From positions 868,001 to 932,000 of the forward strand of contig NZ_CP110389.1 in NCBI RefSeq assembly GCF_026015985.1: 64,000 bases of DNA, written 5' to 3'. Both the position numbers and the translations under genes were made by a program. The notes beneath the pieces are model-generated. The model saw only the letters and a list, made by a program, of their open reading frames with translations, made no database searches and was not told where the DNA came from. This DNA is from Rhodopseudomonas sp. P2A-2r. GTDB taxonomy: Bacteria; Pseudomonadota; Alphaproteobacteria; Rhizobiales; Xanthobacteraceae. Below are positions 17,105 to 26,836 of this stretch, piece after piece (the stretch's first letter is position 1; the number at the start of each line of letters is the position of its first letter).

Positions 17105-19585
17105 CTACAGCGGGGTCACGCGCAGCCGCAGGGCATTGCCGACGACGCTGACGGAGGAGAGTGCCATGGCCGCGGCGGCAATGATCGGCGACAGCAGGAT
17201 ACCGAAGCTTGGATAGAGGATACCTGCTGCGATCGGGATGCCGGCAGCGTTGTAGATGAAGGCGAAGAACAGATTCTGGCGGATATTGCTCATGGTCGCC
17301 TGCGACAGCCGCCGTGCGCGCACGATGCCGCCGAGATCGCCCTTCAGCAAAGTGATGCCGGCACTCTCCATGGCCACATCGGTACCGGTCCCCATGGCGA
17401 TGCCGACGTCAGCGGCGGCAAGCGCCGGGGCGTCGTTGACGCCATCGCCGGCCATCGCGACGATCCGCCCGGCCTTCTGCAGCCTGGCGACGACAGCGCT
17501 CTTCTGGTCGGGAAGGACCTCCGCTTCCACATCGGCGATCCCGAGCTTCCGGGCCACGGCGCTGGCGGTGGTCCGGTTGTCTCCGGTCAGCATGATGACC
17601 TTGATGCCCTCCGCCGCCAGCGCCTTCAAGGCGTCGGGTGTCGACGGCTTCACCGGATCGGCGATGGCGAACAGTCCGGCCAGTCTGCCATCGATGGCGA
17701 TGTTGATCACCGTGGCGCCTTCGCCGCGCAATTGCTCGCCCCGTTGGTCAAGCGACTGCGTTTCGATACCTTGCGATGTAAGGAAGCTGGCATTGCCGAG
17801 AAGAACCGTCTTGCCGTCGACTGTGCCGGCGGCGCCCTTGCCGGTCGGCGAGTCGAAGTCCTCGACCTTTCCCAGATCGAGATGTCGTTCCTTGGCAGCG
17901 CGCACGATAGCATCGGCGAGTGGGTGCTCGCTGGCGCGCTCGACGCTGCCCGCCAGTCGCAGAATTTCGCTCTCGTCGAATCCTGTCGCCGCAACGATCG
18001 AGACGACCTTCGGCTTGCCTTCCGTCAGAGTCCCGGTCTTGTCGACCACCAGCGTGTCGATCTTCTCCATGCGCTCCAGGGCTTCGGCATTCTTGATCAG
18101 TACGCCGGCCTGGGCACCGCGGCCGACGCCGACCATGATCGACATCGGGGTGGCGAGGCCGAGCGCGCAGGGGCAGGCGATGATCAGCACACTCACCGCG
18201 GCGACCAGGCCGAACGCCATGCGGGGCTCGGGTCCGAATGAAGCCCAGGCGCCGAAGGCGATGAGTGCCACCGCGATCACGGTCGGCACGAACCAGCCGG
18301 CGACGCGGTCGGCAAGGCGCTGGATCGGCGCGCGCGAGCGCTGCGCGTCAGCCACCATCTTGACGATCTGGGACAGCAACGTGTCGCGCCCGACCTTGTC
18401 GGCGCGCATCACAAAGCCCCCGGATTGGTTGAGCGTGCCGGCGATCACTTTGCCGCCCGTCTCCCTGGTCACCGGCATGGATTCACCGGTGATCAGCGAT
18501 TCATCGAGCGCCGAGCGTCCCTCCAGGATGATGCCGTCGACAGGCACCTTCTCGCCGGGCCGGACCCGCAATTTGTCGCCGACATGCAGGCTGTCGATCT
18601 GGACCTCGTGATCGATGCCGGCGTCATCGACCAGGCGGGCGGTCTTGGGCGCAAGTTCGAGAAGCGCCTTGATGGCGCCGGAGGTTGCTTCGCGGGCGCG
18701 CAACTCGAGCATCTGGCCCAGCAGCACCAGCACGGTGATCACCGCGGCGGATTCGAAATAGACGGCGACGGCGCCGCCATGTCCGCGGAAGTTGGCCGGG
18801 AAAATGCCGGGCGCGATGGTTGCAACAAGGCTGTAGAGGTAGGCCACGCCGGTGCCGGTGGCGATCAGGGTGAACATGTTGAGGTTGCGCGTCAGCAGCG
18901 ACTGCCAGCCGCGCACGAAGAACGGCCAGCCGGCCCAGATCACGACAGGCGTGGCGAAGACCAGCTGGATCCAGTTGGACAAGGTTTGATCGACCCAGCC
19001 GTGACCGCCGGCGAGGTGGCCGCCCATTTCGAGCACCACGGGCGGCACCGACAGCGCCAGTCCGATCCAGAAGCGGCGGGTCATATCGGCCAATTCGGGA
19101 TTGGGCGGGGTGTCCAGGCTGGCCACCTCGGGCTCAAGTGCCATGCCGCAGATCGGGCAGCTTCCCGGGCCGACCTGGCGAATCTCCGGATGCATCGGGC
19201 AGGTGTGGATCGCCCCCTCCGGCGCCTCGACTTTCGGCCTGCGCTTGTCGAGATATTGCTGCGGTTCGGCCGCGAACTTGGTTCGGCAGCCGGCCGAGCA
19301 GAAGTGATAGGTCTCGCCGCGATAGTCAAAACGAAGCTTGCTGGTCGCCGGGTCGACGCTCATCCCGCAAACGGGATCCAGCACGGTCGTCTTGTTGTCG
19401 GAACCATGGGCACCTTGATCGTGGCCGGAATGATCGTGACCTCCGCCGCAGCACGCGGCGGCTGTGGTCGCCGTAACGGCTGGGGCCGCGGTAGTTGGCG
19501 ACGGCGCGGCCTTGCCCCCGGATGAGCAGCCACAGCCGGAACTTTCTGAACCGACACCAGAATTTGCGTTCATCGCGTCGGTCAT
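17105..19585 (-). CDS. copA: Copper-exporting P1B-type ATPase with YHS and metal-binding N-terminus
   Basis: 826 residues from the ATG at 19585, which has GGAG upstream; longer starts run into csoR. Layout: a Cys/His-rich leader (17-57, [18 protein letters not shown]), a YHS domain (68-112, [10 protein letters not shown]...YHFCSAGC), a heavy-metal-binding segment (127-150, HTCPMHPE...CPICGM), then the P1B core: membrane [10 protein letters not shown], phosphorylation [20 protein letters not shown], and MLTGDN and [10 protein letters not shown] for nucleotide binding. It exports Cu(I) from the cytoplasm using ATP. It faces the copper cassette tail-to-tail and is divergent from csoR across an operator-like site, so it should be induced by copper. 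Confidence 0.92.
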   Translation of the reverse strand: MTDAMNANSGVGSESSGCGCSSGGKAAPSPTTAAPAVTATTAAACCGGGHDHSGHDQGAHGSDNKTTVLDPVCGMSVDPATSKLRFDYRGETYHFCSAGCRTKFAAEPQQYLDKRRPKVEAPEGAIHTCPMHPEIRQVGPGSCPICGMALEPEVASLDTPPNPELADMTRRFWIGLALSVPPVVLEMGGHLAGGHGWVDQTLSNWIQLVFATPVVIWAGWPFFVRGWQSLLTRNLNMFTLIATGTGVAYLYSLVATIAPGIFPANFRGHGGAVAVYFESAAVITVLVLLGQMLELRAREATSGAIKALLELAPKTARLVDDAGIDHEVQIDSLHVGDKLRVRPGEKVPVDGIILEGRSALDESLITGESMPVTRETGGKVIAGTLNQSGGFVMRADKVGRDTLLSQIVKMVADAQRSRAPIQRLADRVAGWFVPTVIAVALIAFGAWASFGPEPRMAFGLVAAVSVLIIACPCALGLATPMSIMVGVGRGAQAGVLIKNAEALERMEKIDTLVVDKTGTLTEGKPKVVSIVAATGFDESEILRLAGSVERASEHPLADAIVRAAKERHLDLGKVEDFDSPTGKGAAGTVDGKTVLLGNASFLTSQGIETQSLDQRGEQLRGEGATVINIAIDGRLAGLFAIADPVKPSTPDALKALAAEGIKVIMLTGDNRTTASAVARKLGIADVEAEVLPDQKSAVVARLQKAGRIVAMAGDGVNDAPALAAADVGIAMGTGTDVAMESAGITLLKGDLGGIVRARRLSQATMSNIRQNLFFAFIYNAAGIPIAAGILYPSFGILLSPIIAAAAMALSSVSVVGNALRLRVTPL

Positions 19586-19613
19586 CGCATTCTCCGTCAT
19601 CCGCTTGCAACCA

Positions 19614-19630
19614 ATACCCATGGGGGGTAT
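19614..19630. promoter_or_regulatory. CsoR-type operator
   Basis: The 17-bp sequence ATACCCATGGGGGGTAT has the TACC...GGTA ends and C/G-rich centre known for CsoR/RcnR-family operators. It lies 10 bases before the csoR start and 29 bases before the copper ATPase start, so one bound CsoR could repress both divergent genes until Cu(I) releases it. Confidence 0.75.
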
Positions 19631-19639
19631 ATAGGCGTC

Positions 19640-19915
19640 ATGCGAAACGACATCAAGACATCTTGTCAAAAACGCCTCGGCCGTATTGAGGGGCAGGTCC
19701 GCGGCCTGTCGAAAATGGTCGAGGAGGATCGCTACTGCATCGATATCGTCACGCAGATTTCTGCGGTGCGCGCGGCGCTCCGGCGCGTCGAAGAAGAAAT
19801 ATTGAAGGACCACGTGTCGCACTGCGTCGAACACGCGATTGCGAGTGGCGACAAGGCCGATCAGCGGGCAAAGATCTCGGAACTCATGGCCGTCATCAGT
19901 CGGGCTGATCGCTAG
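19640..19915 (+). CDS. csoR: CsoR-family copper-sensing repressor
   Basis: 91 residues of the DUF156 fold: [20 protein letters not shown], then [20 protein letters not shown] and [11 protein letters not shown]. The Cu(I) ligand set Cys33-His58-Cys62 has the same spacing as Mycobacterium CsoR (Cys-His-Cys, 29 residues from first to last Cys), which favours copper over the nickel (RcnR) or formaldehyde (FrmR) members. As a tetramer it should bind the palindrome 10 bases upstream and release on Cu(I) binding. Divergent from the copper ATPase gene. Confidence 0.88.
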   Translation: MRNDIKTSCQKRLGRIEGQVRGLSKMVEEDRYCIDIVTQISAVRAALRRVEEEILKDHVSHCVEHAIASGDKADQRAKISELMAVISRADR

Positions 19916-20080
19916 TTTGCACCCTGAAGCGCGTCGGCGGGTTGATGCCGATCAATGTCGGCTCTGATGTTGTCAGGGGTGCTGCATAGCGCCCCTGCGC
20001 CATGCCACTTCCAATCGACGGGCATTGCCGTCTAGAAGTCTCCTAATTCTCCGCGTTCTCCGGTTTTCAAAGGACAGCCC

Positions 20081-21924
20081 ATGCCCGCTTATCGTTCCCG
20101 AACCACCACCCATGGCCGCAACATGGCGGGCGCCCGCGGCCTTTGGCGCGCCACCGGCATGAAGAACGAGGATTTCGGCAAGCCGATCATCGCCGTGGTC
20201 AATTCCTTCACCCAGTTCGTGCCGGGTCACGTCCATCTCAAGGACCTCGGCCAGCTGGTGGCGCGGGAGATAGAGAAGGCCGGAGGCGTCGCCAAGGAAT
20301 TCAACACCATCGCGGTGGATGACGGCATTGCCATGGGCCATGACGGCATGCTGTACAGCCTTCCGTCCCGCGAAATTATCGCCGACAGCGTCGAATACAT
20401 GGTCAATGCGCATTGCGCCGACGCCATGGTGTGCATCTCCAACTGCGACAAGATCACCCCGGGCATGCTGATGGCGGCGCTGCGGATCAACATTCCGGTG
20501 GTGTTCGTTTCCGGCGGCCCCATGGAATCCGGCAAGGTCACGGTCGGCGGCAAAAAACGGTCGGTCGATCTCATCGACGCCATGGTGGCAGCTGCCGACG
20601 AGCGGGTCAGCGACGCCGATGTCGAGGCGATCGAGCGCTCGGCGTGTCCCACCTGCGGCTCATGCTCGGGCATGTTCACCGCCAATTCCATGAACTGCCT
20701 GACCGAGGCGCTCGGCCTGGCGCTGCCCGGCAATGGTTCGGTGCTGGCGACCCATGCCGATCGCAAGGGCCTGTTCGTCGAGGCCGGCCATCTGATCGTC
20801 GATCTCGCCCGCCGCTACTACGAGCAGGACGACGAGACGGCGCTGCCGCGCAACATTGCAAGCTTCAAGGCGTTCGAGAACGCCATGACGCTGGACATCG
20901 CCATGGGCGGCTCCACCAACACCGTGCTGCATCTGCTGGCGGCGGCCCATGAGGGCGAAATCCCGTTCACCATGCAGGACATCGACCGGCTGTCGCGCCG
21001 CGTGCCGGTGCTGTGCAAGGTGGCGCCCTCGGTGCCCGATGTGCATCTCGAAGACGTGCATCGCGCCGGCGGCGTGATGGCCATTCTCGGCGAACTCGAC
21101 CGCGCCGGGCTGCTGAGCAGCGAGTTGCCGATGGTGCATAGCAAGTCGCTGGCGGATGCGCTGGAGCGCTGGGACATCCGGCGCACCAAGAGCGAGAGCG
21201 TGCGCACCTTCTTCAAGGCGGCGCCGGGCAACGTGCCGACCCAAGTCGCGTTCAGCCAGGAAAAGCGCTTCGAGGACGTTGATACCGATCGCAGCACCGG
21301 CTGCATCCGCGATTCCGCGCACGCCTTCTCGAAGGACGGCGGCCTTGCGGTGCTGTCAGGCAACCTGGCGCTGGATGGCTGCATCGTGAAAACCGCGGGC
21401 GTCGACGACAGCATCCTGAAGTTCGAGGGCCCGGCGCGGATCTTCGAGAGCCAGGATGCTGCGGTCGAAGGTATCCTCGGTGGCAAGATCGTGGCCGGCG
21501 ACGTCGTGGTCATCCGCTACGAGGGCCGCGCGGCGGTCCCGGCATGCAGGAGATGCTGTACCCGACCAGCTACATCAAATCGAAGGGGCTGGGCAAAGCC
21601 TGTGCCTTGATCACCGACGGCCGCTTCTCCGGGGGCACCTCCGGTCTGTCGATCGGACACATCTCGCCGGAAGCGGCGGAGGGCGGTTTGATTGGTCTGG
21701 TGGAAGATGGCGACCGCATCGCCATCGACATACCCGCACGCTCCATCACCCTGCTGGTGGACGACACCGTGCTGAGCGCGCGCCGCGACGCCATGCTGGC
21801 CCGCAAGGCCGAAGCCTGGAAGCCAGCCAAGAAGCGCACCCGCAAGATCACCATGGCGTTGCGCGCCTATGCCGCGATGACCACCAGCGCGGCCCGCGGC
21901 GCGGTCCGGGTGGTCAAGGACTAG
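20081..21924 (+). pseudogene. ilvD: Dihydroxy-acid dehydratase IlvD, interrupted by a single-base frameshift
   Basis: The two frames together give a full-length IlvD of about 614 residues: start [20 protein letters not shown], Fe-S cysteine motifs [12 protein letters not shown] and [27 protein letters not shown], and in the second frame [20 protein letters not shown]. The enzyme makes 2-oxo acids for valine and isoleucine. Near 21526-21527 the frame is lost: GAGGGCCGCGCGG is read where GAGGGCCCGCGCGG would give the expected [14 protein letters not shown]. One missing C explains it. Downstream codons keep normal protein-coding character, so this is a very recent mutation or a sequencing error. 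As given, translation would end at 21610. Confidence 0.9.
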
Positions 21925-22111
21925 CAAAAGCTGCGATGGCCGCGCGACAGCGGCCGTCGCAGTCTGGCGCGAGCATTCGATCTGGTTCACTCGCTGTCAC
22001 TCGGGCCGGTCATTTCCGGCCCGAGTGCCGCATTTCCGTGACATGGGGCGATTTCCGCCCCGATCCGGCGCAGCCAGGCGCGCCGTATTGCTAAGCCCTC
22101 CGATCATTTGT

Positions 22112-22124
22112 TATACAATATACG
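22112..22124. promoter_or_regulatory. Putative operator of the GntR-type regulator, copy 1
   Basis: TATACAATATACG lies 36 bases before the regulator start and is repeated exactly upstream of the ABC transporter (22948-22960). AT-rich and partly palindromic, in GC-rich surroundings, as FadR/FCD-type operators often are. Suggests autoregulation. Confidence 0.6.
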
Positions 22125-22160
22125 GATTGACCCGGCTTTTCCGGGAATCGAGTTCCGTTC

Positions 22161-22853
22161 ATGTCCGTTGACCAGCCTGCCGCCGAGGCCCGCAAGAGCA
22201 TCCGTCACAAGACCGTGGCGGCGGCGGTGGCTGATGCGTTGCGGCAACGGATCCTGGCCGGCGAATTCGCGGCCGGGGCGCAGCTGCGCCAGGATGCGCT
22301 GGCCAGCGAATTCGGCATCAGCCGCATCCCGGTGCGCGAGGCGCTGCTGCAACTCGAGGCCAGCGGCCTGGTCAAGATCGTGCCGCATCGCGGCGCTGTG
22401 GTGTCCGGCCTGTCGCTCGAGGAGATCGAGGACATCTTCCAGCTGCGCGTGCAGCTCGAGCCGTCGCTGCTGATCCTGTCGGCGCATCACTTCACCAAGG
22501 ACGACTACAAAGAGCTGCACGGCCTCAAGCAGGAATACAGCATCGCCCTTAAATCAGGGCTTGTGCAGCAATGGGGCGAGCTGAACCGGCGCTTCCACAT
22601 GGGCCTGTTGCGCCACGCCGGCCGGCCGCGATCGATGGGCATTGTCGCAAGCCTGCTGCAGGATTGCGATCGCCCGACGCGGCTGCAGTTGTCGGTGTCC
22701 GGCGATGTCGCGCGCGCCGATACCGAGCACAGCCAGATCCTCGACCTGTGCGAAGCCGGCGAGATCGTCTCCGCGGCCAACCTGTTGCGCAGCCATATCG
22801 AGCACGCCGGCCACTCGCTGATCGAGATCTATCGCAAGTCGCTGGCCGCCTGA
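22161..22853 (+). CDS. GntR-family (FCD) transcriptional regulator
   Basis: 230 residues. A winged helix at about 15-80 (TVAAAVADALRQRILAGEF, GAQLRQDALASEFGISRIPV, REALLQLEASGLVKIVPHRGA) is the GntR DNA-binding signature. An all-helical FCD ligand domain follows (EIEDIFQLRVQLEPSLLILS, NRRFHMGLLRHAGRPR, DTEHSQILDLCEAGEIVSAA, LLRSHIEHAGHSLIEIYR). The metal/ligand His and Asp pattern of FCD proteins is present in the helices. FCD regulators usually sense a carboxylate or amino acid that is the substrate of the operon they control. The next genes on the same strand are an amino-acid-type ABC importer and catabolic enzymes. An identical 13-bp motif precedes this gene and the transporter. Confidence 0.9.
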   Translation: MSVDQPAAEARKSIRHKTVAAAVADALRQRILAGEFAAGAQLRQDALASEFGISRIPVREALLQLEASGLVKIVPHRGAVVSGLSLEEIEDIFQLRVQLEPSLLILSAHHFTKDDYKELHGLKQEYSIALKSGLVQQWGELNRRFHMGLLRHAGRPRSMGIVASLLQDCDRPTRLQLSVSGDVARADTEHSQILDLCEAGEIVSAANLLRSHIEHAGHSLIEIYRKSLAA

Positions 22854-22947
22854 ATCCGTTGCGACGGTGTTGCGGCAAACCGGTGCTGAAATTCGGGCAG
22901 CTTGCACCAAGTTGTGGCAGGGCGCGCAATTGACTCGTCACATATTA

Positions 22948-22960
22948 TATACAATATACG
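22948..22960. promoter_or_regulatory. Putative operator of the GntR-type regulator, copy 2
   Basis: The exact 13-mer TATACAATATACG recurs 26 bases before the TTG start of livG, within the AT-rich run CATATTATATACAATATACG. Its identity to the copy before the GntR gene suggests the regulator controls the transport operon. Confidence 0.65.
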
Positions 22961-22985
22961 ACGACCAGGGAGCGAGGGGCGGCAT

Positions 22986-23738
22986 TTGTCGGAGTTTGCT
23001 TTACAGACGTCGGGACTGACCAAGACGTTTGGCGGCTTCACGGCCGTCCGCAACGTCGACCTCAACGTCCGCCGCCACAGCATCCACGCCCTGATCGGCC
23101 CCAACGGCGCGGGCAAGACCACCTTTTTCAATCTGCTGACCAAATTCCACAAGCCGACCGCCGGCTCGATCCTGTTCGAGGGCGTCGACATCACCGCCGA
23201 ATCCCCGGCCGCCACGGCGCGCCGCGGGCTGGTCCGTTCGTTTCAGATCTCGGCGACGTTTCCGCATCTGACGGTGAAGGATAACGTCCGGGTCGCGCTC
23301 CAGCGCAAGCTCGGCACGCAATACCACTTCTGGAAATCATCGCGCTCGCTCGATGAACTCGACGCCGGCGCCATGGCGCTGCTCGCCGACGTCGGCCTCG
23401 CCGACGCCGCGGCGAGCAATGCCGCCGACCTGTCCTACGGCCGCAAGCGCACCCTGGAAATCGCCACTACTCTGGCGCTCGACCCGCCGTTCCTGCTGCT
23501 CGACGAACCGACCCAGGGCATGGCCATCGACGACGTCGACCGCATCAAGCGGCTGATCAAGCGCATTTCCGCCGGCCGCACCATTCTGATGGTCGAGCAC
23601 AACATGTCCGTGGTTGCCGACATCAGCGACACCATCACCGTCCTGCAGCGCGGCGAGATCCTAGCCGAAGGACCTTACGCGCAGGTCTCCAACGATCCCG
23701 CCGTCAAGGCCGCCTATCTCGGAGGCGGACATGCGTGA
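22986..23738 (+). CDS. livG: ABC importer ATPase, LivG type
   Basis: 250 residues from the TTG at 22986 (LSEFALQTSGL), chosen because AGGGG lies nine bases upstream; a longer frame from 22902 lacks a site and would cover the operator. Walker A GPNGAGKTTFFN, Q-loop SFQISATFPHLTV, signature LSYGRKR (degenerate LSGGQ), Walker B LLLDEPTQGM and an H-loop MVEHNM are present. It powers import with LivF and the LivHM channel. Its 3' end overlaps the livF start by 8 bases. It lies downstream of a GntR gene and should be controlled by it. Confidence 0.9.
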   Translation: MSEFALQTSGLTKTFGGFTAVRNVDLNVRRHSIHALIGPNGAGKTTFFNLLTKFHKPTAGSILFEGVDITAESPAATARRGLVRSFQISATFPHLTVKDNVRVALQRKLGTQYHFWKSSRSLDELDAGAMALLADVGLADAAASNAADLSYGRKRTLEIATTLALDPPFLLLDEPTQGMAIDDVDRIKRLIKRISAGRTILMVEHNMSVVADISDTITVLQRGEILAEGPYAQVSNDPAVKAAYLGGGHA

Positions 23739-24441
23739 CACGCCAGTCGTTCTGGAAACCCGCGGCCTGCAGGCCTGGTACGGCGAATCCCATGTGCTGC
23801 ACGGCATCGACATCAAGGTCCATGAAGGCGAGTGCGTCACGCTGCTCGGCCGCAACGGCGCCGGCCGCACCACCACGCTGAAGGCCATCCTCGGCCTTAC
23901 CGACCGGCGCGCCGGCTCGGTGCTGGTGAACGGCACCGAGGCCATCCGCCTGCCGCCGCATCGCGTTGGGCGGCTCGGGCTCGGCTACTGCCCGGAAGAG
24001 CGCGGCATCTACAAGACCCTGACCACCCATGAAAACCTCACGCTGCTGCCGCGGCTCGGTCCCGGCGGCCTGCCACTCGCCGACGTGCTGACGATGTTTC
24101 CCAATCTGGCGGAGCGCGCGGATAGCTACGGCGGCAGCCTGTCCGGCGGCGAACAGCAGATGCTGGCCATGGGCCGCATCCTGACCACCGGTGCGCGCAT
24201 CCTGCTGCTCGATGAAATCACCGAGGGCCTCGCGCCGGTCATCGTCGAGGCGCTCGGACGCGCGATCGCGCTGCTGAAGAGCCAGGGGTTCACGATTTTG
24301 CTGGTCGAGCAGAACTTCCATTTCGCGCGCCACCTTGCCGACCGCCACTACGTGGTGGAGCACGGCCAGATCGCTGCCGAAATCGCGGCCGACGAGGTCG
24401 ATGCCCGCGAGGATCAGGTCAACAGGCTACTCGGGGTCTAA
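23731..24441 (+). CDS. livF: ABC importer ATPase, LivF type, with Arg in Walker A
   Basis: 236 residues. Signature LSGGEQQMLAMGR, Walker B ILLLDEITEGLAP and H-loop LLVEQNF are standard for LivF. The Walker A reads GRNGAGRTTT: Arg46 replaces the Lys that contacts ATP phosphates. From memory the same change occurs in some rhizobial LivF proteins; if so the partner LivG, with a normal Walker A, may do most of the hydrolysis. The start overlaps the livG end by 8 bases; the next gene is the binding protein, 23 bases on. Part of a five-gene importer split by a palindromic repeat between livK and livH. Confidence 0.88.
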   Translation: MRDTPVVLETRGLQAWYGESHVLHGIDIKVHEGECVTLLGRNGAGRTTTLKAILGLTDRRAGSVLVNGTEAIRLPPHRVGRLGLGYCPEERGIYKTLTTHENLTLLPRLGPGGLPLADVLTMFPNLAERADSYGGSLSGGEQQMLAMGRILTTGARILLLDEITEGLAPVIVEALGRAIALLKSQGFTILLVEQNFHFARHLADRHYVVEHGQIAAEIAADEVDAREDQVNRLLGV

Positions 24442-24464
24442 TCATGAAACAGGAGACGGGACTA

Positions 24465-25686
24465 ATGCAGACGCGTTTGATTGCCGGTGCACTCGGATTG
24501 TCGCTCGCCGCGCTGGCAGCCTCGCCTTCCCTGGCCGCCGACAAGGTCAGCGACAATGTCGTGAAGATCGGCATCCTCAACGATCTCTCCGGCATCTATT
24601 CGGACTTCACCGGCAAGGGCTCCGCTGTCGCGGCGCAGATCGCCATCGACGAGATGGGCGGCAAGGTGCTCGGCGCGCCGATCGAACTGGTTGCAGCCGA
24701 TCACCAGAACAAGCCGGACATCGCAGCCAACCTCGCCCGCGAATGGTTCGATCAGGGCAAGGTCGACATGATCGCCGATTTCCCGACGTCCTCGACCGCG
24801 CTGGCGGTGATGGAGATCGCCAAGCAGAAGAACCGCGTCACCATGCTGTCCGCCGGCGTGGCGATGGCTGCGATCACCGACAAGTGCTCGCCGGTCAACG
24901 CGCAGTGGATGGTCAACACCTATACGCTGGCCGCCGGCACCGCCAAGGCGCTGCTCAAGGAAGGCAAGAAGAGCTGGTATTTCGTCACGGCCGACTACAC
25001 CTTTGGTCATTCGCTGGAGAAGGATGCGGCGGCGGTGGTCGAGGCCGACGGCGGCAAGGTGCTGGGCACCTCGCGTCATCCGTTCCCGGGCGGCGACTTC
25101 TCGTCGTTCATGCTGAAGGCGCAGGACAGCGGCGCGCAGGTCATCGCGCTGGCCAATGCCGGCAGCGACACCATCAATTCGATCAAGCAGGCTTCCGAAT
25201 ACGGCATCGGCCGCACCGACAAGCAGGTGATCGCGCCGCTGCTGGCCTACATCACCGACGTCAAGAGCCTCGGCCTTGCCAAGGCGCAGGGTATGTACCT
25301 CACCGAGGCGTTCTACTGGGACTACGACGACCGCTCGCGCGCCTTCGCCGAAAAGTACTTCGCCAAGATGAACCGCATGCCCAGCGCGTCGCAGGCGGCG
25401 GTGTATTCGGCGACGCTGAGCTACCTCAAGGCCATCGAAGGCGCCGGCACCGACGAGGCGATGGCCGTGATGGCCAAGCTGCGTACCATGACCATCGACG
25501 ACGCGGCGATCCGCAACGGCCACCTGCGTGCCGACGGCGCGCTGGTCCACGACATGCTGCTGCTGCAGGTCAAGAAGCCCGCCGAGATCCAAGCGCGACT
25601 GGGACTTCTACAACGTCAAGGCCGTGCTCAAGGGCGAGGACGTGTTTCCGAAGCCGAGCGAACTCTGCCCGCTGAACAAGAGCTGA
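24465..25686 (+). pseudogene. livK: ABC importer substrate-binding protein, LivK type, 3' frameshift
   Basis: About 406 residues when repaired. The ATG at 24465 follows AGGAGACGGG. The signal peptide (about 1-26, ending SLAA-DK) is followed by a periplasmic type I binding fold: VKIGILNDLSGIYSDFTGKG, AQIAIDEMGGKVLGAPIELV, TYTFGHSLEKDA-like segments and FSSFMLKAQDSGAQVI. Near 25589-25590 an extra C (ATCCAAG for ATCAAG) throws off the frame. Removing it restores the usual C-terminus (KRDWDFYNVKAVLKGEDVF and a final CPLNKS) with a stop at 25686; as given, an unrelated tail runs to 25700. The ligand is unknown. Confidence 0.88.
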
Positions 25687-25711
25687 GGCGTGATGCGTGA
25701 GGCTGGGTACC

Positions 25712-25887
25712 TGTCCCGGACGCAGTGCAGTGGGCGTCCCGGTGATGCGAAGCATCATCGGGCGCGTAGTGCACTGCAGATCCGGGACCGTACCGAGCTG
25801 CGGTACTCGATACGGTCCCGGATCTGCGGAGCGGCATATCGGCGATGCAAGTGCATCGCCTGAGAATGCCGCACCGCGTCCGGGACA
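25712..25887. repeat. 176-bp palindromic element, copy A
   Basis: Ends are inverted repeats TGTCCCGGACGC and GCGTCCGGGACA. Inside, a 17-bp perfect inverted repeat (25776-25792 and 25811-25827, core GATCCGGGACCGTA) flanks an 18-base spacer. The right half is nearly identical (two differences over about 78 bases, by eye) to the left half of the element at 33003-33161 read in reverse, so the two copies are inverted. It separates livK from livH and resembles a non-coding MITE or large REP unit. Confidence 0.75.
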
Positions 25888-25929
25888 AGATTTCGGCGAT
25901 TTACTGAAGCCACCACGGATGACACGCCA

Positions 25930-26832
25930 ATGACCATTTCCCTGCAGGCCTTCATGGCGCAGCTCACCATCGGGCTGATCGGCGGCTGCTTCTATGCGAT
26001 GCTGAGCATGGGGCTGGCGATCATCTTCGGCCTGCTCAACATTATCAATTTCACCCATGGCGCGCAGTTCATGGTGGCGGCGTTCCTGGCCTGGATCGGG
26101 CTGACCCAGGTCGGGCCTTGGCTCGGATATCCGGATTTCCAGATCAATTTCTGGGTCGCGCTGGTGCTGGTGCCGCTGCTGGTCGCGGTGATGGGCATGG
26201 CGATCGAACGGCTGTTGCTGCGCCGGCTCTACAAGCTCGATCATCTCTACGGGTTGTTGCTGACCTTTGGCGTGGCGCTGGTGCTGGAAGGTGTCTTCCG
26301 CCATGCCTTCGGCGTGTCCGGCCAGGGCTACGAGCCACCGGAACTGCTGCAGGGGCCGTTCGACGTCGGCTTCATGCTGCTGCCGAAATACCGCATCTTC
26401 GTGGTCGCGGCATCGCTGCTGATCTGCTTTGGTACCTGGTATCTGTTCGAGCGCACCAAGCTCGGCGCCTATCTGCGCGCCGGCACCGAGAACCCGCGCC
26501 TGCTGCAATCCTTCGGCATCAATGTGCCGGTCATGATCACGCTCACCTATGGTTTCGGCGTGGCGCTGGCCGGCATCGCCGGCGTGCTGGCGGCGCCGAT
26601 CATGCAGATCACCCCGCTGATGGGCGGCAACCTGCTCAACATCGTGTTCGCCGTCGTGGTGATCGGCGGGCTCGGCTCGATCCTCGGCTCGATGATCACC
26701 GGCCTTGCGCTCGGCCTGATCGAGGGGCTGACCAAGGTGTTTTATCCGGAGGCCTCGACGGTGATCGTGTTCGTCATCATGGCGCTGGTGTTGCTGGTGC
26801 GTCCGGCCGGCCTGTTCGGACGGGAAGTTTGA
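25930..26832 (+). CDS. livH: ABC importer permease, LivH type
   Basis: 300 residues, about eight hydrophobic segments, beginning MTISLQAFMAQLTIGLIGGC. LivH-family stretches include LSMGLAIIFGLLNIINFTHG, then LLLRRLYKLDHLYGLLLTFG, ENPRLLQSFGINVPVMITLT and the EAA-like loop GLGSILGSMITGLALGLIEG. It forms the channel with LivM. The upstream 240 bases are the palindromic element, so it may rely on read-through from livK or on its own promoter. It is followed by livM after 4 bases. Confidence 0.9.
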   Translation: MTISLQAFMAQLTIGLIGGCFYAMLSMGLAIIFGLLNIINFTHGAQFMVAAFLAWIGLTQVGPWLGYPDFQINFWVALVLVPLLVAVMGMAIERLLLRRLYKLDHLYGLLLTFGVALVLEGVFRHAFGVSGQGYEPPELLQGPFDVGFMLLPKYRIFVVAASLLICFGTWYLFERTKLGAYLRAGTENPRLLQSFGINVPVMITLTYGFGVALAGIAGVLAAPIMQITPLMGGNLLNIVFAVVVIGGLGSILGSMITGLALGLIEGLTKVFYPEASTVIVFVIMALVLLVRPAGLFGREV

Positions 26833-26836
26833 GGCC

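Noticed and set aside
19586..19834. Upstream in-frame extension of the copper ATPase reaching over csoR
   Set aside because: It would cover the operator and most of csoR and has no ribosome site; the ATG at 19585 has GGAG.
25712..25887. Considered as an insertion-sequence remnant
   Set aside because: No transposase fragment is encoded; it is purely palindromic and shares ends with other non-coding copies, so it is listed as a MITE/REP-like repeat.
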